DNA of 7,132 bases from the NCBI GenBank assembly GCA_002299245.1, contig DBOI01000169.1, positions 1-7,132 of the forward strand, read 5' to 3'. Source of the stretch: Hydrogenovibrio sp. UBA650 (GTDB lineage Bacteria > Pseudomonadota > Gammaproteobacteria > Thiomicrospirales > Thiomicrospiraceae). A program made the position numbers and the translations under genes. The notes beneath the pieces were generated by a model. The model was given only the letters and a program-made list of their open reading frames with translations, was not told where the DNA came from and did not search any database. Shown here piece after piece: positions 1 through 6,969 of the stretch. The stretch's first letter is position 1; every line of letters begins with the position of its first letter.

Positions 1-2106
1 ATGAAAATTGTGGTGGTTGACCCTCGCCGTACCGCTACCTGTGATCTTGCAGACTTACATATTGACCTAAAGCCGGGAACCGATGCGGTGCTATTTAACG
101 GCTTACTGTCGCAAATAGCCGAGTCCGAAGCCCTTAACCAAAACTATATTGATCAATTTACCGAAGGCTTTGAGGCAGCGATTGAGGAAGCTCAAAAACA
201 ACAGGCCTCTATTGAAGCCGTGGCCGAGCAGTGCGAGCTTGATGTTGAAAAAGTTCAGCAACTGGTCAACTGGGTAATTGAACGCGAAAAGATGGTGACG
301 CTCTACTCTCAGGGGGTGAACCAATCATCATCCGGGGTTGATAAATCCAATGCGATTATTAACTGCCATCTGGCAACCGGCCGTATTGGTAGAGAGGGTA
401 TGGGCCCCTTCTCTATTACCGGTCAACCCAATGCAATGGGCGGTCGTGAAGTGGGTGGTTTGGCTAACCAACTGGCGGCACATATGGATTTCAATAAAGC
501 TGAGAATATCGACCGTGTTGCACGTTTTTGGCAGGCTTCTAATATGGCCCAGGAGAATGGGCTGAAAGCGATTGAGATGTTTGATGCGGTTGCTGAGAAA
601 AAAATCAAAGCGATCTGGATTATGAATACTAATCCAGTAGTTTCCATGCCCAATGCCGATGCAGTAAAACAAGCGCTGAAAGATTGTGAAATGGTAGTGG
701 TTTCAGACTGTATGCAGTCAACCGATACTACTGATGTTGGTGACGTACTTTTACCAGCTCTGACCTGGGGAGAGACCGATGGTGCGGTAACCAACTCTGA
801 CCGGACGATTTCTCGTCAACGCAAGTTTATGGATGGCCCTCAGTTAGCTAAACCCGACTGGTGGATTATGACCCAAGTGGCTCAGAAAATGGGCTTTAAA
901 GAAGCTTTTAATTATAAAACTGAAGCCGATATCTTTAGAGAACATGCCGCACTGTCCGGGTTTGAAAACAATGGCAGCCGTGATTTTGATATCTCTATCT
1001 TGGAAAACATCAGCGATGGAGAATACGCTGCCATGAAGCCATTTCAGTGGCCACTGACTGAAAAGAATCCACATGGTACTAAACGCATGTTTGCCGATGG
1101 CCATTTCTTTACTCCAAGTGGTAAGGCGCAGTTTATTGCGATTACCCCAAAGTTGCCGCAGAACCCTACTACCAAAGAGCTGCCATTTATCTTTAATACC
1201 GGCCGAGTACGTGATCAATGGCACACCATGACACGCACTGCAAAAACCGCCAAGTTGATGGCTCACACCGACGAACCCTATGTCATGATCCACCCACAGG
1301 ATGCCAAACAGTACAAGGTTACTGATGGTCTACTAGCCAAGGTTGAAAATGACTTAGGGGTATTTATTGGCCGGGTTAAGTTTGACCAAGGACAACGTCG
1401 AGGCAGCCTGTTTGCCCCAATTCACTGGACCGCACAGTATGCCAGTCACGGCCGAGTCGATGCGCTGGTTCAGCCGGTTGCCGACCCTCTTTCTGGACAG
1501 CCGGAATCTAAGCATACGCCAGTAAAAATATCGCCATACAAGGCCTTGTGGCATGGTTTTGTATTAAGTAGCAAGCCGATTAATACTGATGGTTTGGAGT
1601 ACTGGATCAAGGTCAAGGGCAAACAGTTCTACCGTTACGAGATCGCTGGAGAAGAGTCGATTAATAACTATCAGGCTTGGACTGATTCACTCAAGACCGG
1701 ACAGAGTGAACTGATTGAATATATGGATCAGAGTGGAAAACGCTATCGAATGGCCTCGGTTAAAGATGGTCGTCTCGAGACCGCGATGTTTATTGCTCCG
1801 AGCACGGAGTTACCACCCAGAAGCTGGCTCGGCAGTCTGTTCGCGGAGAACGAGCTCGATGACCGAACCCGCCTGCATATTTTGGCAGGCCAGGCATCCG
1901 GAGCCAAAGACGAAGGCAAAATGATCTGCTCCTGTTTCGGAGTAGGTATAAACACGATTGTTGAAGCGATTCACGATCAGAAACTTGTAAATGTAGAAAT
2001 GATTGGCAAGGCTTTAAAAGCAGGAACTAACTGTGGAAGCTGTGTACCTGAAATCCAATCAATATTAGCAACCGAATTAACCAATGCTGAAAAAACCTCA
2101 GCATAG
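1..2106 (+). CDS. nasA: Assimilatory nitrate reductase catalytic subunit, 5'-partial
   Basis: Cytoplasmic molybdoenzyme reducing nitrate to nitrite for nitrogen assimilation, of the bis-MGD (DMSO reductase) superfamily. The window holds about 701 C-terminal residues. The family is usually about 900 residues, so roughly 200 N-terminal residues, including the CxxCxxxC [4Fe-4S] domain, lie upstream. The ATG at position 1 is most likely an internal Met, because the text after it (VVVDPRRTATCDLADLH, residues 4-20) is a typical mid-domain molybdopterin oxidoreductase segment. Other signatures are GRIGREGMGPFSITGQPNAMGG (127-148, key GxxGxGxxxxxGQxNAMGG) and IMNTNPVVS (207-215). The C-terminal cofactor-binding domain starts near 395 (FNTGRVRDQWHTMTRT, 398-413). 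The end carries a BFD-like [2Fe-2S] domain with Cys643, Cys645, Cys678 and Cys681, typical of NasA as opposed to periplasmic NapA. It leads the cysG-ybiB-mobA run. No frameshift is seen. Confidence 0.95.
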   Translation: MKIVVVDPRRTATCDLADLHIDLKPGTDAVLFNGLLSQIAESEALNQNYIDQFTEGFEAAIEEAQKQQASIEAVAEQCELDVEKVQQLVNWVIEREKMVTLYSQGVNQSSSGVDKSNAIINCHLATGRIGREGMGPFSITGQPNAMGGREVGGLANQLAAHMDFNKAENIDRVARFWQASNMAQENGLKAIEMFDAVAEKKIKAIWIMNTNPVVSMPNADAVKQALKDCEMVVVSDCMQSTDTTDVGDVLLPALTWGETDGAVTNSDRTISRQRKFMDGPQLAKPDWWIMTQVAQKMGFKEAFNYKTEADIFREHAALSGFENNGSRDFDISILENISDGEYAAMKPFQWPLTEKNPHGTKRMFADGHFFTPSGKAQFIAITPKLPQNPTTKELPFIFNTGRVRDQWHTMTRTAKTAKLMAHTDEPYVMIHPQDAKQYKVTDGLLAKVENDLGVFIGRVKFDQGQRRGSLFAPIHWTAQYASHGRVDALVQPVADPLSGQPESKHTPVKISPYKALWHGFVLSSKPINTDGLEYWIKVKGKQFYRYEIAGEESINNYQAWTDSLKTGQSELIEYMDQSGKRYRMASVKDGRLETAMFIAPSTELPPRSWLGSLFAENELDDRTRLHILAGQASGAKDEGKMICSCFGVGINTIVEAIHDQKLVNVEMIGKALKAGTNCGSCVPEIQSILATELTNAEKTSA

Positions 2107-2110
2107 ATAA

Positions 2111-2125
2111 CTTAGATAATCTAAG
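2111..2125. repeat. Perfect 7-bp inverted repeat in the nasA-cysG gap
   Basis: CTTAGAT, one central A, then ATCTAAG gives a perfect dyad just after the nasA stop. As RNA it could form a 5-bp stem (CUUAG/CUAAG) with an AUAAU loop that takes up the first three bases of the cysG Shine-Dalgarno. The heptamer TAGATAA also occurs twice in tandem with a 9-bp period (2104-2110 and 2113-2119). No U-tract follows, so it is not a terminator. It could be an operator, a weak translation-control hairpin or chance. Confidence 0.4.
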
Positions 2126-2128
2126 GAG
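2123..2128 (+). promoter_or_regulatory. Ribosome binding site of cysG
   Basis: AAGGAG is a strong Shine-Dalgarno match placed 7 bases before the ATG at 2136, which fixes the cysG start. Its first three bases also form the right end of a small inverted repeat (2111-2125), so access to the site could depend on local RNA folding. Confidence 0.8.
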
Positions 2129-2135
2129 AAAAGTC

Positions 2136-3551
2136 ATGGACTATTTACCCTTGTTTGTAAATATCAAAAACCAACATTGCTTGATTGTAGGCGGTGGCCC
2201 GGTGGCAGCACGAAAAGCGGATCTTTTCATTAAATCCGGAGCAATTGTGACAGTGGTAGCACCGGAGTTAAAGACCGAGATGATGCACCACCTTGCCCAC
2301 TGCAAAATTATCTGGCAGATGGACGAGTTTTCAGAACAGGTTATGAATGATATTCAAAAGCCTAAATATGTGATCTCCGCAACCGACAAGCAAGAGGTCA
2401 ATCTGGCGGTATATGAATACTGTCAAAACCATAATATTCCGGTAAATGTTGCAGACCAAACAGAGTACTGCGATTTTATTCTACCCGCGATTGTTGATCG
2501 TGAACCAATGACCATCGCCATCTCAACGGGTGGGCGCTCCCCGGTTCTCGCCAGACTAATGAAAGCACGTCTGGAAACCATGATTCCAAATGGTTTCAGT
2601 AAACTAACCGATTTAGTCGGCCGCTACAGACAAAAAGTAAAGGATGCCATCAGCAACGAAGATGGCCGAAAAGTATTTTGGGAGGCGATTCTACAAGGTT
2701 CATTTATTGATAAAGCTGTTCACGGTAACGCCGATGAAGCAGAAAAGATTCTCGATAAACGCATTGATCAGGCTGCAAAATATGGTCAGCCACTACCAGA
2801 AGGAGAGGTTTATCTAATTGGTGCTGGACCCGGTGACCCAGACCTAATGACCTTCAAAGCCTTACGACTACTGCAGCAAGCCGATGTGGTTTTATATGAC
2901 CGTCTTGTCGCTCCTGAAATCGTTGAAATGGCGCGTCGTGAAGCTGAACGTATCTATGTTGGCAAAAAAGATAAATGGCACAAGGTTCAACAAGAGGACA
3001 TCAGCATGATGATGGTTGAACTCGCTAAACAAGGAAAACGAGTAGCCAGACTTAAAGGTGGCGACCCTTATATCTTTGGCCGTGGTGCAGAAGAAGCAGA
3101 AATGCTGGTTGACCATGGAGTAAGCTATCAAGTCGTGCCGGGCATTACCGCTGCGGCTGGATGCAGTGCCTATGCCAGCTTCCCATTAACCCATCGTGAA
3201 TTCTCACAATCAGTCTCTTTGGTCACCGGACATCAACAGGCAGGTGCTGATGGGGTAGATTATGCACGTTTGGCTAATTCCGGAGACACCATGGTGTTCT
3301 ACATGGGGGTTAAAAATGCTCCTAGAATTCAGGCAGGCCTGTTAAAACACGGTATGAATCCAAAAACGCCGGTTGCTGTAATTGAAAAAGGGACTACCGC
3401 TGATCAGGTTGAGCACTTCTGCACACTTGATGAATTGAGTGAAATGTTAGAACAGCGTGAAATCAAACCACCAGCACTAATAGTGGTTGGAGAAGTTATT
3501 AAGGTTCGCGACCGCTTAATGCCAGGAAAAAAGCTCTTTAAGGCTGCCTAG
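2136..3551 (+). CDS. cysG: Siroheme synthase, trifunctional CysG
   Basis: Converts uroporphyrinogen III to siroheme by S-adenosylmethionine-dependent methylation, NAD-dependent dehydrogenation of precorrin-2 and ferrochelation. Siroheme is the prosthetic group of assimilatory nitrite and sulfite reductases. At 471 residues it is close to the 457 of E. coli CysG. The N-terminal precorrin-2 dehydrogenase/chelatase half has the Rossmann motif VGGGPVAARKA (18-28), the NVAD segment with the expected catalytic Asp107, and STGGRSPVLAR (130-140), where Ser135 matches the phosphorylatable serine of the enteric enzyme. The methyltransferase half begins near 224: GAGPGDPDLMT (229-239, catalytic Asp234), RLKGGDPYIFGRG (305-317), VVPGITAAAG (333-342) and FYMG (388-391). 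Both halves look intact. The start is supported by AAGGAG 7 bases upstream. It lies 29 bp after nasA and 2 bp before the next gene, which fits siroheme supply for nitrite reduction in the same operon. Confidence 0.97.
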   Translation: MDYLPLFVNIKNQHCLIVGGGPVAARKADLFIKSGAIVTVVAPELKTEMMHHLAHCKIIWQMDEFSEQVMNDIQKPKYVISATDKQEVNLAVYEYCQNHNIPVNVADQTEYCDFILPAIVDREPMTIAISTGGRSPVLARLMKARLETMIPNGFSKLTDLVGRYRQKVKDAISNEDGRKVFWEAILQGSFIDKAVHGNADEAEKILDKRIDQAAKYGQPLPEGEVYLIGAGPGDPDLMTFKALRLLQQADVVLYDRLVAPEIVEMARREAERIYVGKKDKWHKVQQEDISMMMVELAKQGKRVARLKGGDPYIFGRGAEEAEMLVDHGVSYQVVPGITAAAGCSAYASFPLTHREFSQSVSLVTGHQQAGADGVDYARLANSGDTMVFYMGVKNAPRIQAGLLKHGMNPKTPVAVIEKGTTADQVEHFCTLDELSEMLEQREIKPPALIVVGEVIKVRDRLMPGKKLFKAA

Positions 3552-3553
3552 AG

Positions 3554-4522
3554 ATGGAATACCCATTCAGTGAATTTCTCCGCATTCTAGGCAAGGGGCC
3601 AAAAAGCCGACGTTCCTTGACAGTTGCTGAAGCACAACAGGCCATGAAAATGGTGTTAGACGGTGAGGTAACCGATCGGCAAATGGGAGCTTTTTTACTA
3701 TTGATGAGAGCCAATGGTGAATCTCAGCAGGAGCTTGTCGGCTTTTTAACAGGCCTGCGAGATTACTATCAGTTAAATGATTCTAGATCAGGAGTTGATC
3801 TGGATATCTCAGCCTATGCTGGAAAATGGCGTTACCCGCCCTACTTTCTTCTCAGCATTAAGCTGCTGGCTCAAAATGGCTATAAGGTACTGCTGCATGG
3901 TGACTCAGGACAGTTTGAAGATCGCCAATATGCTGAGAGCTTTGCAGAACAGCTTGGGTTCTATATCGCCAACTCTATTGAAGACGCTAACAACAATATT
4001 CGCTCAGGTCAGGCAGTCTACCTTCCATTGGATAGATTTGCTCCGCAGTTAAAAACGATTTTGCATTTAAAACAGGAATTAGGCGTCAGAACGGTTTTTA
4101 ATACCGCAGTTAAACTACTGAATCCTCTAAATGCCAAGTTCAGTATGCAAGGCATTTTTCATAAGGGGGTCGAAAACCTACATCACGCAGCATCGCAAGT
4201 GAATGGCTGCCAACGTAATTTAGTCTTTAAAGGCGAAGGCGGCGAACCTGAAATTCGTCCAGATGCACTAAACCGTCTGTTCTTCTCAAATGATTCCAGC
4301 GATGAACTCACCTCTTTTGACTTTAAATCGATTACTGAACGTCACAAAAGAACAACCTGGCAACCAGCTGACCTTCTCAAATTATGGCAAGGTAGTGATG
4401 ATGAATATGGCAAGCAGGCTGCAATTGCAACAACCGCAGTAGCACTGATGCTTATCAAAAATGTAACTGTTGAAGTCGCTTTACAAGAGGCCAACACTAT
4501 GTGGTCTGAGAGGTTAGCTTAA
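3554..4522 (+). CDS. ybiB: YbiB/TrpD2-like phosphoribosyltransferase-fold protein
   Basis: A 322-residue protein of the anthranilate phosphoribosyltransferase (TrpD)-like fold, often annotated as a glycosyl transferase family protein. E. coli YbiB (about 320 residues) is the best-known relative and has been described as a nucleic-acid-binding protein. The helical N-terminal domain shows LTVAEAQQAMKMVLDGEVTDRQMGAFLLLMR as family residues 22-52. TrpD landmarks in the C-terminal domain are GVRTVFNTAVKLLNP (177-191) and HKGVENL (203-209). The TrpD pyrophosphate-binding GTGGD motif is absent; its place is taken by SAYAGKWRYPP (86-96) followed by LLHGDSG (113-119), a replacement typical of the TrpD2 group. 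It is therefore unlikely to make tryptophan precursors. It starts 2 bp after cysG, with a weak AAGG at 3540-3543, and its stop overlaps the mobA start, so it belongs to the nitrate operon. Its substrate and its role there are unknown. The symbol is by family resemblance only. Confidence 0.85.
   Translation: MEYPFSEFLRILGKGPKSRRSLTVAEAQQAMKMVLDGEVTDRQMGAFLLLMRANGESQQELVGFLTGLRDYYQLNDSRSGVDLDISAYAGKWRYPPYFLLSIKLLAQNGYKVLLHGDSGQFEDRQYAESFAEQLGFYIANSIEDANNNIRSGQAVYLPLDRFAPQLKTILHLKQELGVRTVFNTAVKLLNPLNAKFSMQGIFHKGVENLHHAASQVNGCQRNLVFKGEGGEPEIRPDALNRLFFSNDSSDELTSFDFKSITERHKRTTWQPADLLKLWQGSDDEYGKQAAIATTAVALMLIKNVTVEVALQEANTMWSERLA
4508..4513 (+). promoter_or_regulatory. Ribosome binding site of mobA inside the ybiB 3' end
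   Basis: GAGAGG lies 8 bases before the mobA ATG and within the last codons of the YbiB-like gene. With the TAATG overlap of stop and start (4520-4524) it suggests translational coupling between the two genes. Confidence 0.5.
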
Positions 4523-5181
4523 TGTGCCATTCAGAGTCGAAACAGAGTTCTAATATCGGCATATTGATCCTTTCAGGAGGCCAAGGCCGCCGCATGGGTG
4601 GACAGGATAAAGGCTGGATAGAGTATCAAGGCTTGCCAATGATTCAGAAGTTACTGCAAACCCTGGACAAACAATCGACTCAACTCAAGCTCTCTGCACA
4701 GATAGTCATAAGCGCGAATCGAAATATTGCAGCCTATCAACAGCTTGGACACTTAGTGTTAGCAGATGATAGAAACGGTTTTCAAGGCCCTTTGGCAGGG
4801 ATAGAAACCGCACTTAGCCACCCCGGCCTTACAGATATTGAACGCTGGATAATCTGCCCCGTAGACTCGCCAGAACTGCCAACGGACTATCTGCAAATCA
4901 TGTCCAACCTAGATCCAAATCAGATTGCTTTTTTGCAAGACGCACAGCGCTCTCATTTTGCCCATCTCAGCTTGCCTGCAACAAAAGCTAAATCATTATC
5001 AAAGTACCTTAATAGTGGTAAACGCTCCATCAAAGGTTATCTTTCATCTTGTGAAGATGTAACTGCGGTTGAATCCTCTATATCTGGCTTTTCATTGCGT
5101 AACTGTAATACAGAGCAAGAGATAAAACCGCGTTTCAACAACACCTGTCCAGCGAGAGTTAAAACCTTATTTTCTATTTAA
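4522..5181 (+). CDS. mobA: Molybdenum cofactor guanylyltransferase MobA
   Basis: Transfers GMP from GTP to molybdopterin-Mo to give the molybdopterin guanine dinucleotide cofactor used by NasA and related reductases; cytoplasmic. At 219 residues it is slightly longer than the usual 190-200. The nucleotide-binding signature is LSGGQGRRMGGQDKG (17-31). Also present are ADDRNGFQGPLAG (81-93), the Mg-binding acid in CPVDSPELP (Asp115, 112-120), GKRSIKGYL (166-174) and the late NCNTEQEI (194-201), which matches the usual NvNTpeDL. The start overlaps the previous stop by one base and has GAGAGG upstream; the next in-frame ATG is Met25 inside the nucleotide-binding loop, so the upstream start is right. 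The tail after about residue 201 is poorly conserved. Its place in this operon ties cofactor maturation to nitrate reductase production. No terminator hairpin with a U-tract follows. Confidence 0.95.
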   Translation: MCHSESKQSSNIGILILSGGQGRRMGGQDKGWIEYQGLPMIQKLLQTLDKQSTQLKLSAQIVISANRNIAAYQQLGHLVLADDRNGFQGPLAGIETALSHPGLTDIERWIICPVDSPELPTDYLQIMSNLDPNQIAFLQDAQRSHFAHLSLPATKAKSLSKYLNSGKRSIKGYLSSCEDVTAVESSISGFSLRNCNTEQEIKPRFNNTCPARVKTLFSI

Positions 5182-5195
5182 ACTTTAATTCAACG

Positions 5196-5217
5196 TTATA
5201 ATTCCTGAAAATTATAA
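5196..5217. repeat. 8-bp AT-rich inverted repeat in the mobA-ylqF gap
   Basis: TTATAATT, a 6-base spacer CCTGAA, then AATTATAA: the arms are perfect reverse complements. The left arm contains TATAAT on the + strand and the right arm contains it on the - strand. There is no U-tract after it in either direction, so it is not a standard terminator. It may be an operator over a promoter or a consequence of AT richness. Confidence 0.4.
5197..5202 (+). promoter_or_regulatory. Possible -10 element upstream of ylqF
   Basis: A perfect TATAAT sits 31 bases before the ylqF ATG in an AT-rich gap. The best -35 at 17-bp spacing (CTATTT, 5174-5179, inside the end of mobA) is poor. A second candidate is TATAAA at 5213-5218 with TTCAAC at 5189-5194, 18 bp apart. 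In such AT-rich DNA these matches can arise by chance, so the promoter is tentative. Confidence 0.3.
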
Positions 5218-5220
5218 AAA

Positions 5221-5225
5221 TAGGA
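5221..5225 (+). promoter_or_regulatory. Ribosome binding site of ylqF
   Basis: TAGGA, 8 bases before the ATG at 5234, is a reasonable Shine-Dalgarno core and supports that start. Confidence 0.5.
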
Positions 5226-5233
5226 TTAGGTAG

Positions 5234-6178
5234 ATGGGTATTCAATGGTTTCCAGGCCATATGCATAAGGCGCAAAAAGAGGTCAAAGAGATATTCAATC
5301 AGGTCGATGTCTTTATTGAAGTTCTCGATGCCCGCATTCCTTTCAGCAGCCAGAACCCAATGATTGAGGAAATCCGCAAGGATAAACCAACTATTAAAAT
5401 CCTCAGTAAAACCGATATGGCAGATTCGCAGGTGACTGCTATCTGGCAACAGCATATGGAACAGGAAGAGAGCGTTAAGACCTTGGCGTTTGATCTTAAC
5501 CGCACCGATAAACGCGAACAGCTGGTTAGCCTGATTAAGAAAATGGTGCCGCAAAAAGCGGACAGTGTTAAAACCATTCACGCTCTGATTATTGGCATTC
5601 CCAATGTAGGTAAATCAACTCTAATCAACAATATTATGGGACGAACCATTGCCAAAACCGGTAATGAACCGGCGGTAACCAAAATCCAGCAGCGCATTAA
5701 GCTTGAAGAAAATATCACCCTGATCGACACCCCGGGGATGCTGTGGCCAAATATAGAGAACGAAAACAGCGGTTACCGCCTGGCTCTAACAGGTGGAATT
5801 AAAGAGACCGCTTTTGAACTGCCGGATGTTGCCTCTTATGCTGCCGAATATTTAATGCAGGCCTATCCTCAGGAAGTCCAGCAACGCTACAATATTGATG
5901 AGATGCCATTTTCAGATATTGAGCTACTGGAAGAAATCGGACGCAAACGCGGTTGTTTAAGGTCTGGTGGCATGGTTGATCTGGACAAGGTCTCACGAAT
6001 CTTTGTGATGGAGTACCGCGATAATTCAATTGGTAAAATCTCGCTGGAAACGCCAGAGATGATTGCTAAAGAGATGCTTGCAGTTGAAGAGCAGCGCCGC
6101 CGCAAAGAAGAGAAAAAGAAAGCTCGTGAAGAGGCTAAAAAAGAGCGCCGCGCCCGTTACAAAAAGAACAAGCGCTAA
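5234..6178 (+). CDS. ylqF: Ribosome biogenesis GTPase YlqF/RbgA
   Basis: A circularly permuted GTPase of the YlqF/YawG group. The Bacillus homologue RbgA acts in late assembly of the 50S ribosomal subunit; the same role is inferred here. It is 314 residues, a little longer than the usual 280-300. The hallmark start IQWFPGHMHKA (3-13) is present. As expected for the permutation, the G4-type motif LSKTDMAD (57-64) precedes G1 GIPNVGKST (121-129), then the G2 region PAVTK (146-150) and G3 DTPG (165-168). G4 has Ser58 where NKxD is usual. The C-terminal domain (about 190-275) is followed by a strongly basic Lys/Arg/Glu-rich tail (287-314) likely to contact rRNA. It is not functionally linked to nitrate use; the 52-bp gap with promoter-like sequence suggests separate transcription, although read-through from mobA is possible. 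It converges on the next gene with only 20 bp between stops. Confidence 0.95.
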   Translation: MGIQWFPGHMHKAQKEVKEIFNQVDVFIEVLDARIPFSSQNPMIEEIRKDKPTIKILSKTDMADSQVTAIWQQHMEQEESVKTLAFDLNRTDKREQLVSLIKKMVPQKADSVKTIHALIIGIPNVGKSTLINNIMGRTIAKTGNEPAVTKIQQRIKLEENITLIDTPGMLWPNIENENSGYRLALTGGIKETAFELPDVASYAAEYLMQAYPQEVQQRYNIDEMPFSDIELLEEIGRKRGCLRSGGMVDLDKVSRIFVMEYRDNSIGKISLETPEMIAKEMLAVEEQRRRKEEKKKAREEAKKERRARYKKNKR

Positions 6179-6198
6179 ATTTGTATTTGGCAGAAAGG

Positions 6199-6459
6199 TT
6201 ACTGTTTCTTAAAACCGAGTGCAATACAGTCCGCTTCAGGAATCCAGCCCAAGCACGAACGAACTTTTAGCGATTGGTAATTACGCCAGATTGGCAGAAT
6301 CGTCAGAGTACCAAAAAGAATCTGGTACCAATGCCAGCCAATTGCTGATGGCTGTTTTGCCCACCACAGATTATTGACACCAAAGTGTTTGGTTTTGAAA
6401 ATCAGATGAATCGCCAACTTCCAATATTTAGTCGCAAATTTAATTCTGGTAGATAACAT
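6199..6459 (-). CDS. Small tryptophan-rich hypothetical protein, 86 aa
   Basis: Not recognised. The 86 residues include seven Trp (13, 32, 33, 42, 44, 58, 72) and a basic N-terminus (TRIKFATKYWK, 4-14). There is one moderately hydrophobic stretch at about 40-58 (IGWHWYQILFGTLTILPIW) that may be a membrane segment or interface helix, then a tail with Cys69 and Cys78. It starts 8 bp after the stop of the HlyD-like gene, and the preceding TAAGG overlaps that stop (AAGG at 6466-6469 on the - strand), so the two look like an operon with coupled translation. This makes a role at the membrane with the adaptor plausible, but that is inference from position only. It could also be the remnant of a longer gene. 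The spacing, ribosome site and ATG argue that it is a real gene. Confidence 0.6.
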   Translation of the reverse strand: MLSTRIKFATKYWKLAIHLIFKTKHFGVNNLWWAKQPSAIGWHWYQILFGTLTILPIWRNYQSLKVRSCLGWIPEADCIALGFKKQ

Positions 6460-6467
6460 AACAAGCC

Positions 6468-6969
6468 TTACTCTATTTCAATCATTGGCGTATTTTCTTT
6501 AAAAACTGTACTGCCAAGGGGTGTGTGTATTTTAACGACTTTCCCTGCCACCGGGGCTTTGATGTAGACATATTTTTCCCAGGCACGGTGCATTTTCAGT
6601 GTTGCATTGGCTTGTTCGAATCCCGCTAGAGCCTGATCGTAACGCATTTGTGATGCATCGAGAGTACGTTTAGAGGTCACCGTTCGATCGTAAAGATCAA
6701 GCGCCTGATCCAATTCGATTTTGGCATCATCCAAGCCGATTTTGGCAATCTTAAGATTGGCTTGTAACATCTGCTTTTTGGCCTGATAACGAGCTGAATC
6801 CAGAGTTAACAGCTTGTCTCCTTTATTCACCGAGTCGCCTTCAGCAACATAAAGCTTACTGACCTGGCCGGAAACCAATGCACCAATTACAACTTTTGAC
6901 TCAGCATAAAGCGATGCCGAAAAAAACAACAGGCCTGTTAAAACCAGCAGGCTTGAGAGGAAAGTTTTA
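6468..6969 (-). pseudogene. Short HlyD-type periplasmic adaptor, 5' end removed by IS insertion
   Basis: Resembles membrane-fusion (periplasmic adaptor) proteins of RND/ABC-type exporters. Numbered from a possible TTG start at 6927-6929 (153 residues), it has the first half of a lipoyl-like barrel-sandwich domain at 14-45 (SGQVSKLYVAEGDSVNKGD, 20-38), an alpha-helical coiled-coil hairpin at about 47-116, and the second half at 121-152 (YIKAPVAGKVVKI, 122-134). The beta-barrel and membrane-proximal domains of full-size adaptors (350-400 residues) are absent. Upstream of the TTG the frame still reads a signal peptide, KTFLSSLLVLTGLLFFSASLYA without the leading Met, likely cut before ESKVV. No ATG, GTG or TTG precedes it: the frame enters the insertion sequence and meets TAG at 6987-6989. 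The native start was therefore probably lost to the insertion. The TTG lacks a good ribosome site and would give a shortened signal peptide. The rest of the frame is intact, suggesting recent damage. Some annotations would call 6468-6929 a CDS. Confidence 0.75.

Noticed and set aside
844..1293. 149-codon open frame on the - strand within nasA
   Set aside because: It is entirely antisense to conserved nitrate reductase sequence and its composition is not protein-like; treated as a shadow frame, as are the other frames overlapping nasA.
3777..4052. 91-codon alternative + frame inside the YbiB-like gene
   Set aside because: It overlaps the family-conserved part of the YbiB-like protein in a different frame and shows no features of its own.
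3554..4522. True anthranilate phosphoribosyltransferase (TrpD) for tryptophan synthesis
   Set aside because: The GTGGD pyrophosphate-binding motif is missing and the neighbours belong to nitrate use, not to the trp pathway.
5196..5220. Rho-independent terminator after mobA
   Set aside because: The stem is pure A/T and is followed by A residues in the direction of mobA, with no U-tract.
5174..5581. 135-codon open frame on the - strand opposite the start of ylqF
   Set aside because: It lies antisense to a clear YlqF N-terminus, has no recognisable domain and no ribosome site that I could see; it is a shadow of the real gene.
6928..6939. Perfect 12-bp palindrome AACAGGCCTGTT
   Set aside because: It falls within the signal-peptide codons of the HlyD-like gene and has no loop or tail to act as a terminator; one such palindrome in 7 kb of coding DNA may be chance.
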